A stretch of 64,000 nt of DNA from Citrus sinensis (lineage: Eukaryota; Streptophyta; Magnoliopsida; Sapindales; Rutaceae), in the NCBI RefSeq assembly GCF_022201045.2, contig NC_068562.1:25626501-25690500 (forward strand), written 5' to 3'. Both the position numbers and the translations under genes were made by a program. Positions 48,254 through 59,599 of this stretch are shown here, in pieces (the stretch's first letter is position 1; each line of letters begins with the position of its first letter). The notes under the pieces are model-generated. The model was not told the origin of the DNA, searched no databases, and saw only the letters and a list, made by a program, of their open reading frames with translations.

Positions 48254-48832
48254 TTGGTTATAAATTATAAACCCCTTAATAAAGTATTAGAATGGATTAG
48301 GTACCCAATACCTAATAAAAAGGATTTGCTTCAAAAACTGCATTCTGCTTTCATATTTTCAAAATTTGACATGAAGTCGGGTTTTTGGCAAATTCAAATC
48401 CATCATAAAGACCGTTATAAAACTGCTTTTACTATTCCATTCGGACAGTATGAATGGACGGTTATGCCGTTTGGTTTAAAAAATGCACCTTCGGAATTTC
48501 AAAGAATTATGAATGACATTTATAACCCTTTTTCCGAATTCTGCATTATTTACATAGATGATGTTTTGATTTTTTCTCAAACCATCGACCAACATTTCAA
48601 ATATTTAAAGACCTTTTACTTAGCCACCAAAAAGGCTGGACTAGCCATTTCTAGTTCCAAGGTTTCCTTGTTTCAAACTAAGATCAGGTTCCTAGGTCAT
48701 CACATTTCCAAAGGAACAATTACTCCTATCGAGCGTTCTCTTGTCTTTGCAGACAAATTCCCAGATAAAATCTTAGATAAAACTCAATTACAAAGGTTTC
48801 TAGGAAGTTTAATTTATGTACTAATTAGGTAG
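48254..48832 (+). pseudogene. Reverse transcriptase, copy 1, lacking RNase H
   Basis: Open for 192 codons, with finger and palm motifs: [48 protein letters not shown] and the catalytic YIDDVLIF (Tyr codon at 48551), then KIRFLGHHISKGTI. It ends at a TAG just after the QRFLGSLIYV segment, where the RNase H linker would begin. Stops separate it from the protease upstream. Confidence 0.85.
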
Positions 48833-48884
48833 TTTCTGTAAACAATTCAATTATGACTCCTTTAAAACCTCCACTTCTAAGGAT

Positions 48885-49444
48885 TGTAATGGTGAGTGTT
48901 CTTCCAAACCTCACAAAAGACATTACAAATTCAAAAGCCATAGGAAGCCATTCCGAAATTTTAGAGATTCTTTTTATAAGAAACCTATGAGGTCTCATAA
49001 GAAGCCCAACTTCTTTAAGAAGAAAGAGTTTAAAGCCAGACCAAAGACCTCTTTTAATTACAAAGAATCTATATGCCATAAATGTGGAATAAAATGCCAT
49101 ACAACAAAATACTGCAGGATGAATAGAAAGCTCCAGGAGCTTGGCCTTGACGAATAAATCATTTCCAAAGTTGCTCCTCTTCTTGTAGAATCTTCTGACT
49201 CTGAGTCTTCCATGTCGGGAGATAGTGACTCTCTCCAGGTCGATGAGTTAATTGACTCAGATACTTCTGCATATAGCAGTAGTGATTCTGAATCTGATTC
49301 TTATTTAAAGAAAATCAATGTTTTGACTAAAGATCAAGAAACATTTCTTGAGCTCGTAAAACATATTTCTGATCCAAATCTTCAAAAAGAGTATCTTGAT
49401 AAGCTTTTAAAAACTCTGGATTTTAATAAAGTAGAGACTTCATA
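48885..49444 (+). pseudogene. Coat-protein-like C-terminal segment with zinc knuckle, displaced
   Basis: A basic stretch (HRKPFRNFRDSFYKKPMRSH, then KKPNFFKKKEFKARP) leads to a CX2CX4HX4C knuckle, CHKCGIKCHTTKYC, at 49074-49115. A stop follows at 49156, then an acidic/Ser-rich open segment (49212-49445, SSSDSESDSYLKK). Caulimovirid coat proteins carry this basic-knuckle-acidic arrangement upstream of the polymerase. Here it follows copy 1, which indicates head-to-tail joining or rearrangement. Confidence 0.7.
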
Positions 49445-49501
49445 AGGTAAATCTACCAAGTGTTGTTTTCTATTCCAAAAAGCATATGGTAGATCAGCAC
49501 A
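49441..49501 (-). repeat. 61-bp inverted copy of 47999-48059
   Basis: The segment is the reverse complement of 47999-48059 with two mismatches near its centre. It joins directly to sequence matching 48081 onward, so the 21 bases 48060-48080 are absent in this copy. This is a micro-inversion with a small deletion. Confidence 0.95.
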
Positions 49502-50013
49502 GATTCCCACTAAAGCTCGTCTAATCCAAATGAACATGGAATTGGAATAACATTGTAAAGCTGAAATAAGTGACTTAGAGTCCAAAGGACTTATTGTTAA
49601 ATCTCGATCTCCTTAGTCTTGCGCCGCGTTTTATGTTAATAAGAATTCCGAGATTAAAAGGGGAACACCTAGATTGGTTATAAATTATAAACCCCTTAAT
49701 AAAGCATTAAAATGGATTAGGTACCCAATACCTAATAAAAATGATTTGCTTCAAAAATTGCATTCTGCTTTCATATTTTCAAAATTTGACATGAAGTCGG
49801 GTTTTTGGCAAATTCAAATCCATCCTAAAGACTGTTATAAAATTGCTTTTACTGTTCCATTCAGACAGTATGAATGGACGGTTATGCCGTTTGGTTTAAA
49901 AAATACACTTTCGGAATTTCAAAGAATTATGAATGACATTTATAACCCTTTTTCTGAATTCTGCATTGTTTACATAGATGATGTTTTGATTTTTTCTCAA
50001 ACCATCGACCAAC

Positions 50014-50017
<4 letters not shown>
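49501..50017 (+). pseudogene. Reverse transcriptase, copy 2, truncated at a (TA)n tract
   Basis: Colinear with 48081-48597 over 517 bp with no net indel. I count 24 differences, about 20 of them transitions. Stops occur where copy 1 has sense codons near its start. The catalytic YIDDVLIF is retained (Tyr codon at 49971). Similarity ends exactly where the TA run begins. Confidence 0.9.
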
Positions 50018-50077
<60 letters not shown>

Positions 50078-50096
50078 ATGTATGTATGCATGTATA
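50017..50096. repeat. (TA)n / (TATG)n tract
   Basis: A TA run of about 53 bases followed by TATG repeats, bordering the right side of the viral fragment. Open frames rich in Tyr-Ile across it are artefacts. Confidence 0.95.
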
Positions 50097-50783
50097 TTGC
50101 AATGCCTTTATTTCTATCCAAATCGACAAAAACTCCAAAAGTGGCTTTACATGGAGCAAACCTTGAGTTGACATGAATTTATATTTGAAAAAAAAAATGT
50201 TTCTGAATATTTTTTTTGTCAATAGTTTTTTCAAACAATTAATATCCCTGCTAAACATTGTTTAGAAAACTAAGAATTGAATTTAAAACTTTATTTCAAA
50301 TGCCCAATAGTTTCTCTCTCCACTTAATTAATAGTTTTTTTCAAACAAAATAACTGCTTATTCCCCCAAAAAAAAACTGTAAAGGTGATTTTGTCAATAG
50401 CAACTATTTAGGGGCTAATGCTGTCATAAAATTGGTTTAAAATAGCCGAAAAATAGACCTTTTCTACCATAATCAACAGATTATTTATCTCCATATTCTT
50501 AACTACCCCTTAGTTTTACCGGCATTCGTCGCTTTTCTAAAAACGGTTGGAGGAGTCTCTCCCAAACCATAAAGGTGAATTATAACTATCCGAAAAATTA
50601 CGTAATAAGATAATTAATAACCCATCCATTAACCAGATTAAAAGAAAAAAACAACATGAGTATTAATTTTGTGCTTATCTAAATACCATATTATGTAACG
50701 CAAAGCATATGATGCGTTCTTTAAAGTTCAGATTAGGAGAGGATTCTTATTTCTAAACCCTGAGCACTACAGGGAAAAAAAAA
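50097..50783. other. Upstream region of the K+ channel gene
   Basis: AT-rich, no recognised coding sequence; presumed promoter and 5' UTR of the K+ channel gene. No convincing TATA box was chosen. Confidence 0.45.
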
Positions 50784-50828
50784 ATGAATGAATATGAAGT
50801 TGTGTTGATGAATCAAAAACGCTGGTAA
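50784..50828 (+). promoter_or_regulatory. Upstream ORF overlapping the K+ channel start (TAATG)
   Basis: A 14-codon frame MNEYEVVLMNQKRW starts at 50784. Its TAA stop (50826-50828) shares its last A with the channel ATG (50828-50830). If the leader includes it, ribosomes would end exactly on the main start, an arrangement that could favour or limit reinitiation. Transcript evidence is not available from sequence. Confidence 0.5.
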
Positions 50829-53800
50829 TGGGGGATGGTAGTAGAAGGAAAGAAGAGGATTCGGACGAAGGAGAATACGAGATGGATGATTTGAACGAAA
50901 GCCTGAGAGAATCGCGTGAAAGCAGGTTTAATTTAGTGGCTAATCAGGTCAGCCTTCTTCGTCGGAATCCGAATCGTGAATCCGTACTCAGTGGATTCAG
51001 ACATTTCTCCCGAAACTTGGTCTTTCATCCTGATAACAGGTTTAAATTTAATTTTCCAAATAACTTTTTTTCATTTTTCAATTGCATTGATATTATTAAA
51101 AGACTAAACAAGCAACAGGATTTTAGAATCGAGTCCTGCTTCCAGGCTTCCGAATTTTTTGAACTATAATTAGAGTTCTACAGAGCTGTATAGTAATTAG
51201 AGTTCAAATCAAGATCGTATAAAATTCAGGTGTCCTGACCTAAGCACCGTTATACTTTAGTGTATATCATCAATGAGAACACTCTCTTCCATTTGTTCTC
51301 TCAAATTAATTAAAGAATGAATGCAGGTGGTATCGGGCATGGACAAAATTCATACTGATATGGGCAGTGTATTCATCCATCTTCACGCCAGTGGAGTTCG
51401 GCTTCTTCAGGGGACTGTCCAAGAACCTCTATGTATTGGACATTGTTGGACAGATAGCTTTCCTTTTTGACATTGTCTTGCAATTCTGTCTTGCTTACAG
51501 AGATAGCCAAACCTACCGTTTGATCTGTAAGCGCACACCAATTGCCCTCCGGTTAGCCGTCTTTCCCCTCATCTTCTTGTACATTATAGCTCATTATCAT
51601 CATTTAATTCTTGTCGGTTTCTTCTTCGGTTTATTTTCAGGTACTTGAGATCAAGTTTTATCATTGATCTGTTTAGTTGCATGCCTTGGGACCTTATTTA
51701 CAAGGTACGAGTTTTTCCTTATCCTTTTTTGCTTCATTGATTGATTGATTGATTATACTTGTTGTCTCCTTGTGTTGTATTGATAATTTTGTATCTTTGG
51801 TTGCTTTTGATTGCCTACATGGACAATTTCTTTCTTTTTTCCTCGTCATAGATTTTGCATTTTGAGGATATTATGGCTGGAAATCAATAATAGTAAACCA
51901 ACACCACATGATGATGATTATGAGTTCTAATGTCACATCTCAGTTAAAGCCCGGGAGGCTTTATAAGCCTTGGTTCTCCTAAGTAGATGCGTTTTGGCTA
52001 AAAAAACATGTGCGTAAGCCCAACGCAGATAACATCTTATGTCAAAATGTCTTTGAAATGAAACACAGGATATGGGATGTACAAAACTTTTGTTCATATA
52101 TTGATTATTTGGAGTTGTCAACGTATAGTTACTGTTGTTATAACCATTGCAGAAATATTTTCCCAACAGGCTAGTGGAAGAAAAGAAGCAGTCAGGTACC
52201 TTTTGTGGATTAGGTTATATCGAGTACGCAAAGTCAGTCAGTTTTTCCACAAGATGGAGAAGGATATACGAATCAATTACATGTTTGCCAGGATAGTGAA
52301 ACTTATTGCTGTTGAGCTGTACTGCTCGCATATAGCTGCATGCATCTTTTACTATTTGGCTACCACTCTGCCTCCTGACCAAGAGGGGTACACATGGATT
52401 GGAAGTTTAAAGATGGGTGACTATAGCTACGCAGATTTCAGAGAGATTGGCTTCTGGAAACGTTACATAACGTCTATGTATGCTTCCGTTGTAACCATGA
52501 CCACTGTTGGTAGGTTATCTTTCTAACTTATATTCTACCTGAATATATTCGAAAGCATTGTGGTTTCGAATTATTTTCCTTGGATATTTGTGTCTTATAC
52601 AGTTGAATTTATGGCAACACTGTATGGTTGATTCATATGTTTACTAAAAGCAACAGCATGCCATTTTAACATTCTGAGAACATGGATGTTTTCAGCATTG
52701 TCTTAAATTTGTGCTCTTTCCACTACAGGCTATGGAGATGTACATGCAGTCAATCTGAGGGAAATGGTGTTCATAATGATTTATGTCTCCTTTGACATGA
52801 TTCTTGGCGCTTACTTGATTGGTAACATGACGGCATTAATTGTAAAAGGATCAAAGACAGAAAAGTTCAGGGATAAAATGACAGATCTCATGAAATATAT
52901 TAACAGAAATAGACTTGGGAGGGATATCCGTGATCAGATCATAGGCCATTTGCGTTTACAGTATGAAAGCAGCTACACTGAGGCATCAGTCCTTCAGGAC
53001 ATCCCCATCTCCATTCGTGCCAAGGTAATTTATTCACAGGAATTAACACTCAATGTTCTTTATTCTCTCTTTTCCCTTTTACTTCTTTTAATAAGAAAAA
53101 AAAAATCAAAGGGATGCAGTCGGATTCATCCCCTGATGAAGCGAGAATGCCAAATTATTTGTTCAAAACATATGTTATGTTATACAATATCTATCAGTGG
53201 TTGACATCTGTTTTTATCTCTTGCAGATTTCTCAAACTTTATACTTGCCGTACATTGAAAAGGTTCCCCTTTTCAAGGGATGCTCTTCAGAGTTTATTAA
53301 TCAGATTGTAAGTCATTTCTTTGCCATTTCATGATAGACACCAATTTAATTCCACCAAAAGTAAATCCGCTGCATTTACAAGGTTTTGTAGAAAGTTCAT
53401 TCTGGTCATGGTTTGGATTGCAATGCTATCATGCACTTAGTACTATCAAGAATTGAAAACAATGGATTATAAGCCACAGCTCTTCGTATTCTTTGCTCTT
53501 GCAGGTTATTAGACTCCATGAGGAATTTTTTCTCCCAGGAGAGGTGATAATGGAAAAGGGAAACGTGGTGGATCAACTTTACTTTGTTTGTCTTGGTGAG
53601 CTGGTATGATCTCAACTCCAGTTTTTACCTTTTTCAATTATTATTCTGTTTATGTTTCCTAAGGATTGATGACAGTTTTTGGCATATAGTCTTGCTGGTC
53701 TGGTACTGCTTAATGTTGATAATATACTCTTCAACCATGGTTTTCTTTTCATTTGTCACCTCAGTAGTCTTGGCTTCTAATTTCCTTCTGACTTATGAGA

Positions 53801-55742
53801 ATGGAAACACATGCATATACACATGTGAAGCAAGTTCTACTCTTATTTTTCTATCTTCAGCAAAATCTGCCTTTGTCTTTGTGTAGGAGGAGGCTGGCAT
53901 AGAGGAAAACGGAACAGAAGATTATGTTTCATATCTACACCCCAACAGCTCATTCGGCGAAGTTTCTATTCTTTGCAACATTCCTCAGCCTTACACAGTT
54001 CGAGTTTGTGAACTTTGTAGACTTTTGCGGATTGATAAACAATCTTTTACAAACATCATCGACATATATTTCTGTGATGGGAGGAAAGTTTTAACCAATC
54101 TCTTACAGGTACTATATGTTACGCTGCTAAGCTTGTTTCTCCTCATGAATTCCCTTTTATCATTTGTAGACTTTATTTATTTAATTTCTCAGTTAGATAG
54201 GGACCCTTTGATAGTGAAAACTGTTAGTGTATATTCATCAAAGGACTATACAAGCTACATATGTTGACAGGGAAAGGAATCTGATCTTCGACTAAAGCAA
54301 TTGCAGTCAGACATCACATTTCACATTAGTAAGCATGAAGCAGAACTCGCATTGAAGGTGAACAGTGCAGCTTATCATGGTGATCTGTATCAGCTTGAAG
54401 GTTTGATCCGTGCTGGAGCTGATCCTAACAGGACAGATTATGATGGAAGATCACCCTTGGTATGTACTGATTATGTTTTCATCAATGAATAAAGTTTTTG
54501 AAGCCCTCTGCCAGCATAAAAGTTTGCTCTTGCTGTTGAATTTTTATGTGGAATGACTGTGCCCTTTGCTTTCTACAGCATCTTGCAGCATCAAGAGGAT
54601 ATGAAGAAATAATGACTTTCCTTATTCAAAAAGGAGTGGACATTAACCTTAAGGGTAATTCAATAATGCAAATGTAATTTTCATACTGCTTGTGTCTATG
54701 CAAAGTTTAATCTGCCAGCCATGTCATAGTAACACATTTTGTTAATTTCTTTTGCACAGATAATTTTGGGAACACGCCGTTGCTAGAAGCCATAAAATAT
54801 GGAAATGATGGGGCTGCTTCTCTGCTTGTTAAAGAAGGGGCCTCATTGAATGTAGAAGAAGCTGGTAGTTTTCTTTGTACAGCCGTAGCTAGGGGGGATT
54901 CGGACCTGCTTAAAAGAGTGTTGTCCAATGGCATTGATCCGAATACCAGAGATTATGACCTCCGAACGCCACTTCACATAGCTGCCTCCGAGGGATTATA
55001 TTTGATAGCAAAGTTACTTGTAGAGGCTGGAGCCAGTGTTTTTCCAAAGGACAGGTACCGTAGAAATATTCATTTTCCCCTTGGTATCAATTATTAGTCT
55101 GACAATTACGTTGTTTGGACACATTGCAGACGGGGAAACACACCTCTTGATGAAGGCCGGATGTGTGGAAACAAGAATTTGATCAAGCTACTTGAAGATG
55201 CAAAATCTACCCAGTTGTTAGAATTCCCTCATGGCTTTCAAGACATAGCAGGTATTGCCAAAATACTAATATGCTAACCAAACTCCTTAACTACTTGAAA
55301 TATCAGAAGTACTTTCTCAAACAAAAATTGTGCAAATTTTTTAGTCGGCAAAGAGTTGTATGATTGTATCACAGTTGGGATAAGACTCAAATTGCTCTGC
55401 AATATTATCAATTAATAGATGCAGCTTTGGTGAAAGTTGGAACAGTATTAAATGAATACTTGTCCAGCTCGATAACAGTCTTTGTTGCCAATTACAGATA
55501 AAAGGAACCCAACAAGAAAATGCACTGTGTTCCCGTTTCATCCATGGGATGCTAAAGAGAGTAGAAGACATGGAATCGTGTTATGGATTCCTCAAAACAT
55601 CAAAGACCTCATCAAAACTGCAGCTGAACAGCTGGATTTCCGAGGTGGTGATTGTATATTATCATCAGAAGGAGGTAAAATTCTTGATGTAGACATGATT
55701 AACGATGATCAGAAACTGTACTTAATCCAGGAAACACATTAA
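50828..55742 (+). CDS. SKOR: Outward-rectifying Shaker K+ channel (SKOR/GORK type), 13 exons
   Basis: Plasma-membrane voltage-gated K+ efflux channel, 821 aa. Exons: 50828-51039, 51327-51551, 51641-51704, 52170-52509, 52729-53024, 53227-53307, 53505-53603, 53887-54108, 54271-54459, 54579-54654, 54760-55054, 55130-55251 and 55498-55742. They sum to 2466 nt; all introns are GT-AG and all phases agree. Domains: cytosolic N-terminus (1-70); S1-S4 with voltage sensor (RYLLWIRLYRVRKVSQFFHK); pore with TTVGYGD (278-284); S6 with DMILGAYLIGNMTALIVKGS; cyclic-nucleotide-binding fold (about 380-505, LPGEVIMEKG, SSFGEVSILCNIPQPYTVR); about six ankyrin repeats (535-735, GRSPLHLAASRGYEE); and a KHA domain (about 748-820). 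In Arabidopsis, SKOR loads K+ into xylem and GORK acts in guard cells. The two are close paralogues, so the symbol is a best guess. No defect is seen. Confidence 0.95.
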
Positions 55743-56307
55743 GTAGTAAAATTTCGCTTCTTGTGAAACTAAAAATAAGTAGATTATACTCTGATTTGCA
55801 TGGTTTGCTCCATGGTTCACCGGTTCCATCTTGCAGTTTCAGATGTGTTTTCTGTGTGTATAACCTAATACAATTCTAGCATGCATAAAGTTGTATAATA
55901 GTGTATCAAAGTTTTTTCATTCTTAGCCGCAGCTTTCTCTTGTAGCTAAATGTGAATGGTCTATACATGTTGATTTTAAGATGCATTTACATAAATCGAT
56001 CAACCAAAGCAAAGTGATCTATGTTTCTAATGTAGAGATTATACAATTTATATATAGTCAATCTCCCATGTGGACATATGCATGGCATTAGTAACATTTT
56101 GTTGTGGTACCAACCATGTAGAAGTTCGCGTTTTATAAAATACTGACATGGGCGATTGTAGAATTTTCACTCAAACAAGCTCCTAGTAGCGAAATGGAGC
56201 TAAGAACTTGGCACTGTAGCATAATGTAGCAAGTAACAGTGTTGGAAATTTTATTGCGCTGCAGCTGCTGCATATAACAAGTACTTGAAATTTTTGGCTG
56301 CAAAGGA
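55743..56307. other. 3' flank of the K+ channel gene
   Basis: Presumed 3' UTR and spacer up to the Copia LTR; no coding sequence is recognised. Confidence 0.45.
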
Positions 56308-56620
56308 AATCAAAATTTATTTTGCCATTTTGGACTGCTTGATTGTTGAGAAAAAGTGAGAGAAAGCTAGAGGAAATTTTAGTGAAGAAAGTTTGTTATT
56401 CATGCATTCAATGAATGAGATTACAAGCTCATATCCTAACATCCAGAACTTTCTACACACATACATCAATTGCACGTGTTGAGAAAGCAGACCAGTGAAT
56501 GTATAACAAATTTCAGAACTGAAGCTAACAACCAGTAACAACTTTTGCTGACTGGACTGCCACATCACCAATATGAGGTATAACGAACTTAATGAACTTA
56601 ACTACCATGTATTCTTAACA
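56308..56620 (-). repeat. 3' LTR of the Copia element
   Basis: 313 bp, colinear with parts of 62009-62899 (words AACATCCAGAACTTTCTACA, GGACTGCCACATCACCAATA). It contains about 57 bp (near 56473-56535) absent from the other LTR. Confidence 0.85.
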
Positions 56621-56632
56621 TCCCCTCAAGCT
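56621..56632 (-). other. Polypurine tract of the Copia element
   Basis: On the minus strand GCTTGAGGGGA abuts the TGTTAAG start of the 3' LTR. Confidence 0.7.
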
Positions 56633-56639
56633 TAAGGTC

Positions 56640-56890
56640 TAGAAAGAACATTAAGCTTGGCACGAAGATAAGCAAAATGATCAAAAGAGAGAGGCTTGGT
56701 GAAAGTATCGGCAAGTTGCTCGAGCTGGAAACATGACTAACAGTAAGTTGCTTTTGTGCAATGTGCTCTTGGACAAAATAAAGGTCCAATTCAATATGCT
56801 TAGTACTGGAGTGGTACTTTGGGTTATTAGCTAAGGCTTTTGCACTCTGATTATCACAGTACAATATAGGAGATTGAGCAAGATGAATTT
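56640..56890 (-). pseudogene. Copia RNase H remnant
   Basis: The minus-strand frame YCDNQSAKALANNPKYHSST, then KHIELDLYFVQEHIAQKQLT, is the highly conserved C-terminal RNase H block of plant Copia polyproteins. The frame shifts after SSSN, where the polyprotein C-terminus would continue. Confidence 0.85.
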
Positions 56891-57477
56891 TAAGTTCTTG
56901 AAATAACTAAGTGAGCCAAAGAACCTTTAAGGTTGTTGAGGATAGAGCTCGATATTCAGACTTTATTGAGGAGCTTGAAACAAGTTACTTTCTAGATGAC
57001 CAAGAAATAAGGTTATTGCCTAAGAATACACAATACTCTCCAATGGATCTTCGATCATCAGGATCAGATGCCCAATCAACATCAAAAAAAGTAGTTAAGG
57101 AGACAGAGCCTGAATTAAAAAATTGTATGCCAAAGTGTGTCGTGCATTATAGATACCTTAGGACTTTTTTACAAGCCTGGTAGTGTAAGATTGTTGGAGT
57201 GACCATGAACTGACTTAGCTCGTTCATAGTGTAAGCTATGTTAGGTCTGGTTAGAAGGACATATTGAAGAGAACTTACAGTCTTTTGCATAATGAAGGAT
57301 TTTCAAAAACAATACCTTTATCCTTTTAAAGCTTATCAATTGTACTCATAAGAGTGTTTCACCCTTTGTTATCAAGTATATTTTCCCTTCTAAGAATATC
57401 ACCAATGTATTTTGTCTGGGATAAATGTAGTCCTTCCACAAAAGGTGTAACTTCAACACCAAGGAAGTAAAAGACCC

Positions 57478-57948
57478 AATCAAAAAAAAAAAACAATCAT
57501 TTAAATTTTGGGTCGGGTTGGGCTTTTTTCAAGCCCAAATTCCATAATTTTTAAGTTTTTTTTAAATTTAAGTAATTTAAATTTTTAAAAAAATGGATAT
57601 AACATTCTTTATATATTAAAAGTTAACATAAACATCAAAATTACGTTAACATAAAAATCAAAATTACTTAAGATCTGAACCATATAATTATATAAATAAT
57701 AAAATAAAATAATCCAAAATTATGTCTTATAAAATTATACAAATAAAATCATATTTTTATTTTTTATTTTGAATTTTGGGTCGGGTCGAGTCGGGCCGGT
57801 TAAGGCGCGAACCCTAACCCAATTTTAATTGAGCCCTCATATTTAAGCCCGAGCCTGACTCGAAATCCTTAAAATTCGGGTCAAAGCCTGAAAATTTTGG
57901 GTTGAGTCAATTGGGCCAAAATTCGAGCTGGGCCTTTTTGTCATGCAT
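57478..57948. mobile_element. About 470-bp insertion inside the Copia RT
   Basis: The RT frame breaks between FNCF (right) and FYFLGVE (left), two parts of one conserved FN(Y/C)FLGVE block. The insert begins with a poly-A run and carries GGGTCGGGTTGGGC and GGGTCGGGTCGAGTCGGGCC on either side of an AT-rich centre. AAGTAA/AAGCAA at the junctions may be a short target duplication. The class is unknown to me. Confidence 0.55.
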
Positions 57949-58376
57949 CAAAGCAATTAAACTCCCTTATATCTTTGAGTGCAAACTTTAAATTTAGATG
58001 TTGACTAACAGTCTCAATATACTTAGAATTGGAACCAATGATCAATATATCATCAACATATATAAGAATGAACAAAATGTCCTCACCAATGTGTTGAATA
58101 AACATGAATGTATTAGATTTTGAATGTTGAAATCCCTAGCTAACCAGTTAACTCTTTAACTTGTCATACTAGGCTCTAGGAGCTTGCTTGAGACTATATA
58201 AAACTTTGTTGAGTTTGCAAACATAAAATGGATTTGCGAACTCTATAAATCCCTTTGGTTGGTGCATGAATACATCTTTTTGAAACACACCATTCATAAT
58301 GAAATACGACTAAACTAAGAATTACTCTGATTGTACAAGGCTTCACAACTGGACTAAAAGTTTCCATCAGCCAATC

Positions 58377-58835
58377 ACAACAAAGCTAAGCCTTCGGACA
58401 TGTCATGATCATATTGACTTATTTAGCTCTTTGGCCATCCATAACTCTTGAGCTGTTTGTTTAGTGGCCAACCAATGCAAACGGTGTGCACTTGACGTTC
58501 CTATTTGCTTCGCAAGCTAAAGCTAAGTTGATGGTGGAGAGCCACCAACTTCCATTTCTATATCAATTTTCTATTTTCTATTATTTTACATGAATTATTT
58601 ATCATTTACCAAAGGTGGGTGGAGAAAGAAAATTTGATTAAAAAACAAAAAACCCCAACTTGCTGAATCAGTCACATGCAGCTGATCGAGCACAGGAAAA
58701 CAAGCAAACAAAATACAAATCTCAAAATATGACAACTAAAATATCAAGCACATCTTGCAAAGCAACTTGTAACCATTAAAAAGAAACAAAAAACGCAATT
58801 GTAAAAACTTAAGATTGAAAGGATTGATTGGAGAT
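58377..58835. mobile_element. About 460-bp insertion inside the Copia RT, flanked by CAATC
   Basis: Sequence between the AAKGYHQ and ETFSPVV pieces of the RT is foreign. CAATC occurs at both junctions (58372-58376 and 58836-58840), consistent with a 5-bp duplication. The termini are not TG...CA and no TIR is obvious, so the class is unknown. Confidence 0.5.
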
Positions 58836-59599
58836 CAATCTATTGTGCTTGATGATAACCCTTGGCTGCCAATCAAGATTTGTATTTGAATATGCTTCCA
58901 TTAGGATTGTACTTTATTTATAAACCCATTTATTTCTCACAAGTTTAATAGTTGTTTCAGGAGGTACCAATGTGTAGGTTTGGTTTCTTTTCAAGGCTTT
59001 AAATTTCTCTTGCATAGCTAAAAACTACCTAGAATCTTGTAAGACAGCTTTGACATTAGTTGGTTCAAGATCTTAGGTGGCTGCTAGTTATGATTTTGGT
59101 TTAAAGATGCCAGCCTTGGCTTTAGTAATCATTAGATGTGTAGGCAATAAGGATTGAGTAGGGTGATTAGTGTGATTAGAAGAATGATTTGAGGAGAAAA
59201 AAGAATCGTTTAAGGAGGAGGAAGAAGAAGAAGACTATGTTGAACCACGACTTAATGCAAAAGATAATGCATGACTAGGGATAACAGCTAGTGGCTCTTC
59301 ATTTCTACTAACAGTGGAAACATAATTTTAAAAGAAATAGAATTAAATTAGTGATAAGGAGATATTAGTGTTAGAGAAATTGAAGAGGGTTGTTTGAAAA
59401 ATAATTCTTTATAGGAAAACTCAAATTCATTAAGGAAACATGCCTAGCAACAAACACTTTCCCTAAAGGGTCTAAACACTTACAGCCTTTATGAAGAGAA
59501 CTATAACCAATGAAAACACATTTTTTAGTATGAAAGTTAAGTTTATGTTAGTTATAGGGTCTGAATAAAGGAAAACAAGAACCACCAAAAACTTTGGAA

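Larger units (their letters stand above)
47123..50017 (+). mobile_element. Rearranged endogenous pararetrovirus-like (Caulimoviridae) fragment
   Basis: Contains, in order: a coiled-coil segment, an aspartic protease and a first reverse-transcriptase copy; a Lys/Arg-rich zinc-knuckle segment; an acidic Ser-rich segment; a 61-bp inverted piece; and a second, truncated reverse-transcriptase copy. No LTRs, integrase or movement protein were found, and RNase H is missing. The YPIPNKKDLLQKL, FSKFDMKSGFWQIQIH and [10 protein letters not shown] motifs are of the caulimovirid type rather than of plant Gypsy elements. In intact viruses the knuckle-bearing coat protein precedes the protease and polymerase, so the order here is scrambled. 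Several stops and a frame change make it non-functional as read. It lies between two (TA)n tracts. Confidence 0.85.
57330..59065 (-). pseudogene. Copia reverse transcriptase remnant, twice interrupted
   Basis: Minus-strand pieces in order: EKFKALKRNQTYTLVPPETT and NKWVYK (about 59020-58910); a segment ending in AAKGYHQ (about 58850); an insertion; ETFSPVVKPCTIRVILSLVV (about 58370-58300); YVCKLNKVLYSLKQAPRA; the catalytic YVDDILIIGS (YVDD codons 58060-58049); FALKDIREFNCF; a second insertion; FYFLGVEVTPFVEGLHLSQ and TKYIGDILRREN (about 57470-57380). Stops and frameshifts are present throughout. Confidence 0.8.

Noticed and set aside
49927..50258. Tyr-Ile repeat proteins on both strands
   Set aside because: Translations of the (TA)n/(TATG)n microsatellite.
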